From NCBI RefSeq assembly GCF_003846135.1, contig NZ_RHHM01000005.1:124001-188000 (forward strand): a stretch of DNA of 64,000 bases. The letters run 5' to 3'. Shown here piece after piece: positions 8,884 to 18,332 of this stretch. Positions within the stretch are counted from its first letter, which is position 1; each line of letters opens with the position of its first letter. Source of the stretch: Erwinia psidii. GTDB taxonomy: Bacteria > Pseudomonadota > Gammaproteobacteria > Enterobacterales > Enterobacteriaceae. Made by a program: the position numbers and the translations under genes. The notes below the pieces were generated by a model. That model made no database searches. It was not told the DNA's origin and saw nothing but the letters and a program-made list of their open reading frames with translations.

Positions 8884-9102
8884 TTAGCGGCTGATCTGAT
8901 GCCCAATGATACCACCGACAGCGGCGCCACCGACGGTACCCAGACCGCTGCCGTTAGTCAGAATAGCGCCGCCAAGTGCACCTGCCCCTGCGCCGATAGC
9001 AGTATTGCGATCGCGTTTAGACCAGTGTGAACATGCGCTCAGGGAAAGCACTAATGTTGTGGCCAGCAGGCCAGCGGTAATGCGTTTTGCAGTTATTGTC
9101 AT
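8884..9102 (-). CDS. osmB: Osmotically inducible lipoprotein OsmB
   Basis: A 72-residue lipoprotein, the same length as E. coli OsmB and nearly identical in its mature part. The signal peptide ends at a lipobox (LSLSAC, Cys24), so it is lipidated and placed in the outer membrane. A glycine-zipper segment follows (GAGAGALGGAI, GGAAVGGIIG), typical of membrane-inserting Gly-zipper proteins. The frame runs further upstream, but the start at 9102 is supported by GGAGAAG seven bases before the ATG and by the signal peptide. In E. coli osmB responds to high osmolarity, stationary phase and Rcs; regulation here is assumed by homology. Confidence 0.93.
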   Translation of the reverse strand: MTITAKRITAGLLATTLVLSLSACSHWSKRDRNTAIGAGAGALGGAILTNGSGLGTVGGAAVGGIIGHQISR

Positions 9103-9407
9103 TTTCACTTCTCCATCATTGCTGCTACAGATATTTCTCCTGAAATCTGAAAAAGTATCTGCGTACCCGGCCGCTGTTACTGCATCACTGTGATACATCT
9201 CAAGATGAGAAATCACATTTTATTAACGCATTATGTCGGCTTGTTTATATTGTATGTTTTTCTGCCTGGACTGGCAGGTAAAAAATCTTATTTCCGCCAC
9301 AATTCTGTGACCTGTAGCGAGAACCTGCCTCTCATCCAGCCAATGTCTCCATACCATGCTACCGCAACGAAGGGGAAAATAGAGCAAATGGCAAGGGGAG
9401 AGAGACA
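9103..9407. other. Divergent promoter region of osmB and the araD-type gene
   Basis: Contains the start regions of both divergent genes. A small inverted repeat (CTGCC/GGCAG) lies near 9261-9276. Open frames crossing it are shadows without ribosome sites. Confidence 0.4.
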
Positions 9408-10112
9408 ATGCTGGAAATACTCAAACAACAGGTACTGGAAGCCAACCTAGCGCTGCCACAATATGGATTGGTGGTATTTACCTGGGGCAATGTGAGCGCG
9501 ATCGATCGCGCCAGCGGGCTGATGGTGATCAAACCTTCTGGTGTCAGCTATGCGGCGATGAAACGTGACGATATGGTGGTGGTGGACCTTGCGACGGGCG
9601 AGATTATCGAAGGCGAAATGCAGCCTTCCTCCGATACCGCCACTCACCGGGCGTTGTATCTTGCCTGGCCTGAGGTGGGAGGGATCGTCCACACACATTC
9701 CCGACATGCCACCATCTGGGCGCAGGCAGGGCTTGATCTTCCCGCCTGGGGAACCACTCATGCGGATGATTTTTATGGTGCGGTACCCTGTAGTCGTCAG
9801 ATGACTGCCGACGAAATTCAGTCAGGTTATGAATGGCAAACCGGGCAGGTAATTGTTGAAACTTTTCAACAGAGAGCGCTTGATCCGCTTGCCATCCCCG
9901 CTATTTTGGTCAATTCACACGGGCCTTTTTGCTGGGGAAAAACGCCAGAAGAAGCCGTGCATTCCGCTGTGGTGCTGGAGGAGGTTGCTTATATGGGCAT
10001 TTTCAGTCGGCAACTGACACCCGCATTATCTGCCATCGGACAGCCGCTTCTGGATTGTCACTATTTGCGCAAGCATGGTAAAGATGCCTGGTATGGGCAG
10101 AAAAACCAGTAA
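9408..10112 (+). CDS. araD: L-ribulose-5-phosphate 4-epimerase (AraD type)
   Basis: Class II aldolase-fold epimerase converting L-ribulose 5-phosphate to D-xylulose 5-phosphate. The zinc ligands sit exactly where E. coli AraD has them: Asp76, His95 and His97 (HTHSRH) and His171 (NSHGPF). The phosphate-binding segments [10 protein letters not shown] and KPSGV and the C-terminal [13 protein letters not shown] are also kept. A GGGGAGAGAG ribosome site precedes the ATG. Similarity favours AraD over the paralogues SgbE and UlaF, but no araB, araA or araC lies nearby: the gene stands alone between osmB and rnb. Its physiological sugar is therefore open. It is convergent with rnb and shares the intervening hairpin. 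Confidence 0.85.
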   Translation: MLEILKQQVLEANLALPQYGLVVFTWGNVSAIDRASGLMVIKPSGVSYAAMKRDDMVVVDLATGEIIEGEMQPSSDTATHRALYLAWPEVGGIVHTHSRHATIWAQAGLDLPAWGTTHADDFYGAVPCSRQMTADEIQSGYEWQTGQVIVETFQQRALDPLAIPAILVNSHGPFCWGKTPEEAVHSAVVLEEVAYMGIFSRQLTPALSAIGQPLLDCHYLRKHGKDAWYGQKNQ

Positions 10113-10162
10113 GCGAGCATACCTTCAGGCGTGTTTCAAAAGAGAGTGTGGCGGGAGTAAAA

Positions 10163-10186
10163 GTGGGATAACCGCAATTATCCCAC
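10163..10186 (-). terminator. Terminator of rnb
   Basis: Perfect 9-bp stem GTGGGATAA/TTATCCCAC with a 6-base loop. On the minus strand TTTT follows at once, 13 bases beyond the rnb stop. It may also slow transcription from araD on the other strand. Confidence 0.8.
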
Positions 10187-10198
10187 CGGGCTGGCGAT

Positions 10199-12130
10199 TT
10201 ATGCGAAGGGACGGGCCACAATGCTGCGGGTTTCCATACGGACTTCCGCAATGGTAACGTCGATCACATCAGTCACGCGATATGCCACTTCCCCTTTAAT
10301 CTGCACAGTGCCATTCTCCTGGCTGCATACCAGCTCATCACGCACGGCGTGAATGAATGGGGCAGGGATAAAGGCTACCGCACCGTTGGCGCTCAGACGT
10401 ACGCGCATCCCACCACGCGACACATCAATGATCTCGGCGCCGAAGCGCTGGTCTGTACCTGCCGCTTTTTGCAGAAAGCGCGAATAAAGCCAGTCGCCAA
10501 CATCACGCTCTGCCATACGGTTAAGACGACGCCGCTCGCTCATCCTGATGGTAACTTCTTCCTGTGGACGGTCAGCGTTTGTGCCCCGGACAATCGATTT
10601 AAGCAGGCGATGGTTAATCATATCGCCGTACTTACGAATCGGTGATGTCCAGGTGGCATATGCCTCAAGCCCCAGACCAAAGTGCGGTCCTGGCTCGGTA
10701 CCGATCTCAGCAAATGACTGGAAGCGACGGATCCGGCTGTCGAGGAACTGAGTGGGCTGCGAGTCCAGGTCACGGCGCAATACGCGGAAACCTTCCAGCG
10801 TGGCAATGACCAGTGGATCGACCTTAACGCCGTGATTCTCCAGTACGGCGGCTGCCTGCTCTGCATTACTGGCATCAAAGCCGGGATGAATGTTGTATAT
10901 CCCAAAGCCAAGCCGTTCACGTAATACGGTGGCAGCACAGATATTGGCGGCGATCATCGCTTCTTCAACGATGCGATTGGCTATGCGTCGGTGCTCCGCA
11001 ATGATATCAAGCACTTCACCTTTTTCGCCCAGAATGAAGCGGAAATCCGGGCGGTCTTTAAACACCAGCGCGTGCGTCTGACGCCATTCTGCACGGCTCA
11101 GACAGAGACGATGCAGAAGCCGGATTTGGTTGGCGATCGCCTCGCTTTCTGGCTGCCACTCACCACGCTCTTCCAGCCAGTCAGAAACGTTGTCATAAAC
11201 CAGTTTGGCTTTTGATTCAATCCAGGCAGCAAAGAAATGCGGTTCACCCAGTGATCCATCAGCTGCAACGGTTACGCGGCAGGCCATTACCGGTCGGCGC
11301 TCATGAGGACGCAGGGAGCAGAGATCGTCAGACAGCTGGCGTGGCAACATAGGAATGTTGAAGCCAGGCAGGTAATTAGTGAAGGCGCGCTTTGCTGCGA
11401 TACTGTCCAGTTCGCTGTCCGCGGCAACATAGGCAGTAGGGTCTGCGATCGCGATGGTCAGCGAAAGTTCACCGTCCTGTGTCCCCTGGACATAAAGGGC
11501 ATCATCCATATCTTCGGTACTGGCGCTGTCGATGGTGACGAATTCCAGCGCGGTGAGATCTTCACGCACCAGATTTTCGTCGAGCATTTCACCAGCCATA
11601 CCTTCCGGGGCTTCACGCTCAAGGTTGTGGCGGGCAAGCGTTACCCACCACGGGGCGAGGTGGTCATCACCGTGGGTAATAAAAGCGGTCAGTTCAGCGT
11701 AGAAAGTACGATCGCCTTTCAGGGGATGTCGTCGCATCTCAGCCACCGCCCAGTCGCCGTTCTGAAAGTCATGCGTCAGGTTACGATCGGCGCGGCACTG
11801 GATAGCCTCTTTCAGCAGTGGGTGATCGGGAACAATTGACAGGCGATCGTCTTTTTTCTGTATGCGCCCCACAAAACGGCTCAGAAAAGGTTCAACCAGT
11901 TTTTCCGGATCGGCGACTTCACGATCTTTGTCGGTTTGCAGCACCGCGATTACCCGATCGCCGTGCATCACTTTTTTCATAAACGGTGGTGGGATGAAGT
12001 AGCTCTTTTGCGCTTCGACTTCCAGAAAGCCAAAGCCTTTTTCCGTGCCTTTCACCACACCTTCAACACGTGGCGTCTGGGAGTGGAGTTTCTCTTTGAG
12101 CTGCGCGAGCAGCGGGTTATCCTGGAACAT
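10199..12130 (-). CDS. rnb: Exoribonuclease II
   Basis: Processive 3'-to-5' exoribonuclease that degrades single-stranded RNA to mononucleotides. At 643 residues it matches E. coli RNase II (644) from end to end: two N-terminal cold-shock-like RNA-binding domains, the catalytic RNB domain with Asp201, Asp207, Asp209 and Asp210 ([13 protein letters not shown]), and a C-terminal S1 domain ([16 protein letters not shown]). The N-terminus [18 protein letters not shown] is conserved, fixing the start. It has its own terminator and is separated from the upstream molybdoenzyme gene by another one. Confidence 0.97.
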   Translation of the reverse strand: MFQDNPLLAQLKEKLHSQTPRVEGVVKGTEKGFGFLEVEAQKSYFIPPPFMKKVMHGDRVIAVLQTDKDREVADPEKLVEPFLSRFVGRIQKKDDRLSIVPDHPLLKEAIQCRADRNLTHDFQNGDWAVAEMRRHPLKGDRTFYAELTAFITHGDDHLAPWWVTLARHNLEREAPEGMAGEMLDENLVREDLTALEFVTIDSASTEDMDDALYVQGTQDGELSLTIAIADPTAYVAADSELDSIAAKRAFTNYLPGFNIPMLPRQLSDDLCSLRPHERRPVMACRVTVAADGSLGEPHFFAAWIESKAKLVYDNVSDWLEERGEWQPESEAIANQIRLLHRLCLSRAEWRQTHALVFKDRPDFRFILGEKGEVLDIIAEHRRIANRIVEEAMIAANICAATVLRERLGFGIYNIHPGFDASNAEQAAAVLENHGVKVDPLVIATLEGFRVLRRDLDSQPTQFLDSRIRRFQSFAEIGTEPGPHFGLGLEAYATWTSPIRKYGDMINHRLLKSIVRGTNADRPQEEVTIRMSERRRLNRMAERDVGDWLYSRFLQKAAGTDQRFGAEIIDVSRGGMRVRLSANGAVAFIPAPFIHAVRDELVCSQENGTVQIKGEVAYRVTDVIDVTIAEVRMETRSIVARPFA

Positions 12131-12198
12131 AATCTCAATAGTTTTCGTGGCCTGTAAGCGGCAGACAGTTTTACGCGATTAACGCTCCCGCGGCAAGT

Positions 12199-12224
12199 AA
12201 AAAGCCGGTATAACCCGGCTTTTT
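12199..12224 (-). terminator. Terminator between the YdeP-type gene and rnb
   Basis: AAAAAGCCGG, a 6-base loop and CCGGCTTTTT give a 10-bp stem with A and T runs, 22 bases after the stop of the molybdoenzyme gene. The symmetry could allow use in both directions. Confidence 0.85.
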
Positions 12225-12245
12225 ACAGGGGTAAGGCGCTGTCAG

Positions 12246-14558
12246 TCAGGCAATACGCCGGTCGGATTTCAACACAGAACGGGTAATGGTTACCGGAATT
12301 GATTTTGATGTGGGTGTACCGCTTTCGTCGCCAAAACTGGAAAGCGGTACCAGCGGATTGGTCTCCGGGTAATAGGCTGCAAGATTGCCGCGCGGGATAT
12401 TGTAGGGCACCAGTTTAAAACCGGTCACTTTGCGGGTAATCCCGTCATTCCACAATGTTTCAATATCCACATCAACACCCGCCGCCAGGCCTAACCCGGC
12501 CATATCTTCCTCGTTAATAAAAAGCACTTCACGCTGGCCATAAACACCGCGATAGCGGTCATCCAGCCCATAAATCGTGGTGTTGTACTGATCGTGCGAA
12601 CGCAGCGTTTGCAGGGTAAAAGGCGCGTCAACACCGTTGCCCAACGGGGGGAATAATGATGTGGGCAGACGCGCATGACTGAACTGAGCTTTATTACCCG
12701 GCGTGTGAAAACGTAATTCCGCTGCGGCATTGCCCAGATAAAAACCGCCTTTAATATCACACCTGGCGTTGAAATCGCTGAATCCGGGGAGAGTGGCGGC
12801 AATATGGTCGCGGATTTTGTGGTAGTCGGCTGCCAGCGACAGCCAGTCAAGTTTTTCATTCCCCAGAACGGCATCAGCGATACCTGCAACGATGGCCGTT
12901 TCAGAACGTTGAGTTTCAGCTATTGGCTTACCTACGCCTTCGGAGGCGTGAACCATGCTGAAGGAGTCTTCCACCGTAATAAATTGTGGGCCGCTGGCCT
13001 GAATATCCTGCTCGGTGCGGCCCAGCGTCGGGAGGATCAGTGCATCTTCTGCACCGGGGCACAGATGGCTGCGGTTCAGCTTTGTACTGATTTGCACCGT
13101 CAGAGCACAGCGCCGCAGCGCGGCTTCAGTACGGGGACTGTCCGGTGCTGCAGCGGCAAGGTTGCCTCCCAGGGCGATCAGTACTTTCACGTCGCCACGC
13201 AACATGGCTTCCAGCGCTTCAACCGTGTTGTGGCCGGGTCCACGCGGCGGCTCAAAGCCAAAATGGTCTCTCAGACTGTCAAGAAAGGCGTCGGAGGGTT
13301 TCTCATCAATGCCCATGGTGCGATTGCCCTGCACATTACTGTGACCGCGCACCGGGCACAGGCCGGCACCTTTTTTGCCCAGCTGACCAAACAACAGTTG
13401 CAGGTTGGCAATTTCCCGCACGGTATCAACCGAATGTTTATGCTGCGTGATGCCCATAGCCCAGGTACAGATCACCCGTTCTGCACGCTGATAAATGGCT
13501 GCTGCTTCGCGTAACTGCTGTTCGCTCAGGCCGGACTGTTGCGTGATCTGCTGCCAGGTGGTGTCGGCCACCACATCCAGATAGGCCTGCATCCCTTCGG
13601 TATATGTATCAATAAACGCCAGGTCAAAGAGGCCTTTGTCACCGTTTGCCAGCTGTGCGTGGTGAGTCTCCGCCAGGGCTTTTACCATGCCCCGCACTGC
13701 CGCCATATCACCACCCAGCCTGGGCTGATAATAGGTGGAGCTAATCGCACCGGCTTTACTGGTAACGACTTCCAACGGTTTTTGCGGATCGGCAAAGCGT
13801 TCAAGCCCACGTTCGCGCAGGGTATTGAACGTGACAATTTTTGCACCGTGATCCGCCGCATGGCGCAGGCTGTGTAGCATTCTGGGATGATTGGTGCCGG
13901 GATTCTGGCCAAAGACAAAAATCGCATCCGCATAGTCAAAATCATCGAGACGAACAGTGCCTTTCCCCACGCCGATGCTGCGTTTCAGCCCGATACCGCT
14001 GGCTTCATGGCACATATTGGAGCAGTCAGGAAAATTGTTGCTGCCATTCATCCGGCCAAACAGCTGATAGAGCCATGAAGCTTCGTTACTGGCACGGCCT
14101 GAAGTGTACAGCTCCATCTGGTCCGGGTTATCCAGCGCGTGAACGTGGCGGGCGATCAGCCTGAAGGCATCGTCCCAACTGATGGGTTGGTAACGATCGG
14201 TTTCACGGTGATAGCGAAGAGGCTCAGTCAGCCGGCCCTGATATTCCAGAAAATAATCACTCTGCTGATACAACGCTGCCACACTGTATTTCGCAAAAAA
14301 GTGGGCATCGACATAACGGCGGGTTGCTTCCCAGGTGACGGCTTTCGCGCCGTTCTCACAGAAGCTGAAGGTGCTTTTATTATCATCTCCCCAGGCGCAG
14401 CCTGGACAGTCGAAGCCTCTGGCCTTATTCATGCGCATCAGATTGCGCATATTTTTAAGCACCTGTTTGCTGTCGAAAACGAAACGGGTGGTGGCTTCAA
14501 GAGAACCCCAACCACCTGCGGCGGCCTTATAGGGTTTAATGGTGGTTTTAAATTTCAT
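12246..14558 (-). CDS. ydeP: FdhF/YdeP-family molybdopterin oxidoreductase
   Basis: A 770-residue member of the bis-MGD molybdoenzyme superfamily, closest in pattern to E. coli YdeP (759 residues), which is linked to acid resistance but has no proven substrate. Recognised segments: AAAGGWGS near the start, the Cys51-x-x-Cys54 pair in FDCPGCAWG (probable Fe-S contribution), SGRASNEA, NFPDCSNMCHE, FGQNPGTNHPRM, RGHSNVQGNRT and the cofactor-binding RSHDQYNTTIYG near the C-terminus. The start at 14558 is chosen because the family N-terminus begins there; the frame continues 25 codons upstream and the ribosome site is weak in either case. It is monocistronic and divergent from the micro-gene cluster. 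The physiological reaction is unknown. Confidence 0.85.
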   Translation of the reverse strand: MKFKTTIKPYKAAAGGWGSLEATTRFVFDSKQVLKNMRNLMRMNKARGFDCPGCAWGDDNKSTFSFCENGAKAVTWEATRRYVDAHFFAKYSVAALYQQSDYFLEYQGRLTEPLRYHRETDRYQPISWDDAFRLIARHVHALDNPDQMELYTSGRASNEASWLYQLFGRMNGSNNFPDCSNMCHEASGIGLKRSIGVGKGTVRLDDFDYADAIFVFGQNPGTNHPRMLHSLRHAADHGAKIVTFNTLRERGLERFADPQKPLEVVTSKAGAISSTYYQPRLGGDMAAVRGMVKALAETHHAQLANGDKGLFDLAFIDTYTEGMQAYLDVVADTTWQQITQQSGLSEQQLREAAAIYQRAERVICTWAMGITQHKHSVDTVREIANLQLLFGQLGKKGAGLCPVRGHSNVQGNRTMGIDEKPSDAFLDSLRDHFGFEPPRGPGHNTVEALEAMLRGDVKVLIALGGNLAAAAPDSPRTEAALRRCALTVQISTKLNRSHLCPGAEDALILPTLGRTEQDIQASGPQFITVEDSFSMVHASEGVGKPIAETQRSETAIVAGIADAVLGNEKLDWLSLAADYHKIRDHIAATLPGFSDFNARCDIKGGFYLGNAAAELRFHTPGNKAQFSHARLPTSLFPPLGNGVDAPFTLQTLRSHDQYNTTIYGLDDRYRGVYGQREVLFINEEDMAGLGLAAGVDVDIETLWNDGITRKVTGFKLVPYNIPRGNLAAYYPETNPLVPLSSFGDESGTPTSKSIPVTITRSVLKSDRRIA

Positions 14559-14792
14559 AGTATTACGCCGATTGTGATTCGGTTTAACTGTTACATACAG
14601 TCTATGCCTGATTGTCTGACACAGACCAGCCACAGAGAAAAATTGTCTGATTTATTCAATCCCGCGCAGGATCGGCTTTGTTTCTGGTGGATAGCATCCT
14701 ACAGATGCTGTTTTCCTTACAGGGACATCCCGCCAAAAATAGCCTTCTGTTTGCCCATTGCTCATCGCATTACGTTTAGCGCCAAAGACAGG

Positions 14793-14827
14793 TTGACAAG
14801 CGCTTTTTTAAATATAAACTGTACAGT
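14793..14827 (+). promoter_or_regulatory. Promoter with palindromic operator for the micro-gene cluster
   Basis: TTGACA (14793-14798), a 16-base spacer and TAAACT (14815-14820) form a sigma-70 promoter. The perfect palindrome ACTGTACAGT (14818-14827) overlaps the -10 box and start area, a classic repressor position. The palindrome resembles TetR-family operators in general; the regulator is not identifiable here. Confidence 0.6.
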
Positions 14828-14856
14828 ACGGTTCACTTATGAGGTGGTAAAAAATA

Positions 14857-14931
14857 ATGTCAAAGCTCTCTTATGGTATGTGTATCCTGGCCGCAGCATT
14901 TATGTTGTCTGGCTGCGTTTCACTATTCTGA
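14857..14931 (+). CDS. Micro-lipoprotein 1 (24 residues)
   Basis: Tiny reading frame starting ATG TCA AAG. A ribosome site GAGGTGG lies nine bases upstream (14841-14847). The product has a short hydrophobic core and a lipobox ending LSGC, followed by only VSLF, so nearly the whole protein is signal peptide and the mature form would be a five-residue lipopeptide. No family is recognised. It is the first of three closely spaced micro-genes behind a strong promoter. The matched lipobox in the next gene argues against chance. Confidence 0.55.
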   Translation: MSKLSYGMCILAAAFMLSGCVSLF

Positions 14932-14945
14932 TACAGGAAAATAAT

Positions 14946-15026
14946 ATGAAGCCACTCTTCATGCTGTTGATCGCCGTAGCGGCGTGTACGCTGTCCGGTT
15001 GCCTTTCCATCGGCAGCCATATCTGA
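14946..15026 (+). CDS. Micro-lipoprotein 2 (26 residues)
   Basis: Starts ATG AAG CCA, 14 bases after the previous stop, with AGGA upstream. The product has a basic start, a hydrophobic core (LFMLLIAVAA) and a lipobox LSGC, followed by LSIGSHI. As in its neighbour, the mature lipopeptide would be under ten residues. The two look like diverged duplicates. They are smaller than entericidins or other known small lipoproteins. Not recognised; function unknown. Confidence 0.55.
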   Translation: MKPLFMLLIAVAACTLSGCLSIGSHI

Positions 15027-15144
15027 TTATACGGTAATAACGCTGCCTGTAGATATTGAGCCTGTTTATTTAACTGCTTTAACGTGAGCAATTAAAACAT
15101 GGGCTCAATCATGACTTATTCATTCATCACTGCCAGGAGCCTCT

Positions 15145-15231
15145 GTGAAACTTATTTTTATAAAATCGTTGCTCTCCCTTATTCTGGTTGCGGCAGGCGT
15201 GGCTTCGTCATTCGCCTGGTTCATTGATTAA
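15145..15231 (+). CDS. Micro membrane protein (28 residues)
   Basis: GTG start with AGGAG (15135-15139) five bases upstream. The product is basic at the N-terminus (MKLIFIK) with one hydrophobic helix (SLLSLILVAAGVASSFAW) and ends FID. It could be a single-span inner-membrane micropeptide or a cleaved secreted peptide. It lies 118 bases after micro-lipoprotein 2, on the same strand. No family recognised. A strong ribosome site and the company of the other two support it. Confidence 0.45.
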   Translation: MKLIFIKSLLSLILVAAGVASSFAWFID

Positions 15232-15479
15232 AGGGAACACCCGGATATCGGACATTATTATTTTGATACTTTCCAACTGTAGCCGACTGTCGTCGGGGAA
15301 ACCGCCCGAAAACCGCGGTAAGGCTACTTTTCAGATTTAAGTTACTTGCAAAGGCTGGAAGAATGCAACAGCTCCAGATGCATGGTTCATGAGCTGAAAT
15401 CCACCGTGCAGTGGCGATAGTGGATATTATTCCAGGGAGATTGGCAGTATGAGGACTGAAAAAATACCGAAAATGGAAT
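15232..15479. other. Unassigned stretch before the NRPS remnant
   Basis: Nothing recognised. Reading frames are short and broken. It may hold decayed downstream sequence of the NRPS remnant. Confidence 0.4.
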
Positions 15480-16550
15480 TTACGGGGTGGACAAGGCCGT
15501 TACCAGCGGTCGGAAGGCGGTGTATCTGTCCCCGACAGAGAAGCAGCGCTGATGCCACAGGATGCTTTCGCCAGTCAATGGGATGACCATTATCAGCAAA
15601 TCAGCAAAAGTTGCTGCCTGCACCGGTAAAATTTCAATAACCAGCGCGTCGCCCGAAAGCAGGCGCAGCCAGCATTTTACGAAAGCATCAAACACAATAC
15701 CCGCATTTATCGCCACACGGCAGGGCACGCCAGTGCCATGCCGCGTTGCTGCCACCTGTTGTTCAAACAGCTGATGAACCAGCGCCTTGCGCGGGAAGGC
15801 AGCGGCGGTGGCGTTAAATTCTTTCAGCCGTTCATATTCCGCCTGTGGCAGTATTGGCGCGCTTTCCAGCAGCGCAGGTGGGTTATTAGCAGCGAACGCG
15901 GTCAACCGAGACAGACGGGACTGAAGTGCAATAATCTCTTTACGGCTAAAGTAATGAGCACCAAAATTGAATTCGATTGTGGCAGGCTGGTTTAACGCTT
16001 CGCTGTTTTGGGTAAAAAAGTACTGATAAAACAAGCGGAAACATGGTTTGACAGGATTTCGAGCCTGGTGACGCATCCCTGCATATCAACGTTGAGCCTG
16101 AATAACTCAAAGGATAGTGTAATGTCAAATAGCTGGGCACGTCCCGTCTTCTGTTTTATCTTCGTCTGTTCATTAATTTTTGTAATAGATAAGTGCTGAT
16201 GTTTATAACAGCGACGTAATTCTTCTGCGGCTTTTTTCATCACATCGAAAAAGGTATCTCTGGTCAGTTTGAGAGTAATCTTGACCGGGATAACCGCAGC
16301 AAACAGGCCTACCGTGTCTTTTTGCCTGGCATTTTTTCGATTGTGTACAGGTACATCAATCACGATCTCCTCTTCCCCTGTGATGCGCGAGAAGTAGCCT
16401 GACAGGACAGCATACGTAAGATGAAGAACAGATAACCCGTGAGTTTCTGTCAGTCTTTTAATACGTTGAAAGCGTGTGTTTTCCAGCTGCCAGATTAGCG
16501 GCGCAGTAGATTCTGTTTTTATTGCTTTTATTGCACGAAGGGAGGACGTT
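15480..16550 (-). pseudogene. Non-ribosomal peptide synthetase remnant
   Basis: Minus-strand relic in at least two frames. From about 16550 to 16000 one frame reads as the C-terminal half of a condensation domain (HGLSVLHLTYAVLSGYFSR, EEIVIDVPVHNRK, then RAQLFDITLSFEL). A second frame (16076-15480) continues with the domain's end and the start of an adenylation domain (FPRKALVHQLFEQQVAATRH), then jumps to a mid-adenylation segment (VAINAGIVFDAFVKCWLRLL), which implies an internal deletion. No carrier-protein or release domain remains. The frameshift, deletion and truncation mean it is not functional. A complete peptide-synthesis locus probably once stood here or was partly copied here. Confidence 0.8.
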
Positions 16551-17061
16551 CAGTGTGCCTGGGTATTCATACAAAAACTGGAACACCAGTCTGGCAAATT
16601 AGCTTACTGGGTCAGGGAATTGTTGTGCCGGAAAAGCAATTTTGTTGTGACCTGTGCTCTGGCAAACAAGATGACCAGAACAGCCTGGGCAATGACGACA
16701 CGACAGCAGACTGATGAAACATAACGGGAAATACACCAATTTAAACAATCATTTGTCTGGTTTTACGAATACTGATTATTGATGATACGAACGGCCCACC
16801 GGCCTGTTGAGGAACCTGTGAAACGGAAAGGCTCGCTGAAGCCGTATATTTTCTGGAGGTTCATCAGGCGCGGAACTCATCAGGCCGCGGGAATAAATCC
16901 CATTCAGACGCCGGACAGATTCAGAGAAGCCAACGTATCGTCAAAATCGGTATTGCAAAAACGGGAATGACCATAGATACCGTTTCCCAAACCGAACCCT
17001 CTTGCGGTGAGTTTGCGCCACCGATCAGGCCATTTCGGAAATGACGCTGGCGACCATTGGT
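16551..17061. other. Unassigned stretch between the NRPS relic and the CMD gene
   Basis: No intact gene found. Reading frames on both strands are short. Upstream parts of the NRPS may be present in unrecognisable form on the minus strand. Confidence 0.4.
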
Positions 17062-18225
17062 TCAGTGTGGCTGCTCATCATTACCTGAGGCCGTCCCCAG
17101 CGTCTGAATCAGTCGATTACTCCAGTTTGCCAGCGCCACTTGCAGGATCACATCGAACGCAACTCTGTCAGTTAAACCGGCGTTGTTTAACGGCTGTAAA
17201 TGCGTGGCACTGAATCGCTCCGGCGTTCGGGTCAGCTGAGCTGCCGCCTGGATGACCGCCTGTTCGGATGGACTGGCAATAGCCAGTGCCTGCGACACGC
17301 TTTGCCGTAGTGCATCGCGTAATCTCTCATTCCTGTAACGCCACAGGCAGGCCGCACTGCCGTTAATCCTGGCGGCAACGGCGGCGGCAAGTGCGCCTTC
17401 CTGTGTCGATGCGTTTTCCCGCAAAATGTTAATCAGCGTTCCCCAGCCATGCAACGTTGCTGCATCGTGCGCCAGCAGCCATGCACAGTCACTGAACTCC
17501 GGTTGCGGTTGGCACCAGGTGAGTACCTCCAGCTGGCTGGCTGAAGCGTAGCGTAACTCAACCGGTGGCAGTAGCGGCTGCCATTGGGTGACAGGGTTAA
17601 AACATTCTGCGGTGGCATCTTCCGGTTCTGCCAGGCCGGGAAACCAGCGTACCGGCAGGGCGAGAAGGGCATTTATCCCGGCCACCACCCTCGCCTGGTA
17701 GCTGATAAAACCGGTTATCTGGTTATAGGTGATAATATCCGGTACGGTCAGCCCCACCTCGTCAAGACGCCGCAACGCGACCGGGGTAATTAATGCGGGT
17801 TGGCTGGCCAACTGGCGGGCATATTCGGTCATTTGCGTCAGTCGGAGGTTGCTTTCTCTTGAGGGATCGGGACCGGCAAGAGGATTAAGCCTGGCGGCGT
17901 AATGATTGCACAGCCGCTGGATACCGGTCACCTGCGCCACTGTCAATGCGGCGCTTAGCCGGTCATAGAGCGTCAGGGTATGCGTCATGGAAGTGTCCAC
18001 ATGTCGTGGAAACAACAGCTGATAAAGATCGCGTGAAGCCAACAGGGCAGGCTCAATCCGGTCAAGATGGCTTTTCACTTCCGCACCACAGAGCGCGTCG
18101 AGACCAAGCAGAAAACGGTCGCCAATCTCCGCCGCCTCAGGAACCAGCGGTGCGGTGGGAGCGGTCAGCGTGCATTGCGTTTCGTGATACAGATGGCTGT
18201 TGCCGGAAAAACGGCGCTGTTCCAT
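17062..18225 (-). CDS. CMD-domain (AhpD-like) protein
   Basis: A 387-residue protein of the carboxymuconolactone-decarboxylase/alkylhydroperoxidase-like class, resembling the family named CMD domain protein, Avi_7170 type. The C-terminal domain has the usual helices around RINGSAACLWRYR and ends ATHLQPLNNAGLTDRVAFDV, LANWSNRL. In the redox motif the first Cys of Cys-x-x-Cys is Ser (NGSAAC), so classical disulfide peroxidase chemistry is doubtful. AAGGAA precedes the ATG. It lies 107 bases downstream of sapF on the same strand and may be cotranscribed with sap. In other bacteria such proteins are found beside peptide-type ABC transporters and flavin monooxygenases; a link here is inference. 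Confidence 0.7.
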   Translation of the reverse strand: MEQRRFSGNSHLYHETQCTLTAPTAPLVPEAAEIGDRFLLGLDALCGAEVKSHLDRIEPALLASRDLYQLLFPRHVDTSMTHTLTLYDRLSAALTVAQVTGIQRLCNHYAARLNPLAGPDPSRESNLRLTQMTEYARQLASQPALITPVALRRLDEVGLTVPDIITYNQITGFISYQARVVAGINALLALPVRWFPGLAEPEDATAECFNPVTQWQPLLPPVELRYASASQLEVLTWCQPQPEFSDCAWLLAHDAATLHGWGTLINILRENASTQEGALAAAVAARINGSAACLWRYRNERLRDALRQSVSQALAIASPSEQAVIQAAAQLTRTPERFSATHLQPLNNAGLTDRVAFDVILQVALANWSNRLIQTLGTASGNDEQPH

Positions 18226-18332
18226 GATGATTCCTTTTCAGCGAGGAGGTGGCTATCCTCGCCCAGGAGATCTGTCGGACAAAATAACGTTCGGTGCTAA
18301 TCAATATCGGAAAAGCATAAAAGGACGGCAGA

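Noticed and set aside
14139..15026. 295-codon plus-strand frame antisense to the molybdoenzyme gene
   Set aside because: Shadow of the opposite-strand gene; only its last 26 codons coincide with micro-lipoprotein 2, which has its own ribosome site.
16476..16724. Plus-strand frame with KLAYWVREL, reminiscent of NRPS condensation domains
   Set aside because: The genuine condensation-domain sequence is on the opposite strand at the same place, so the resemblance is probably chance.
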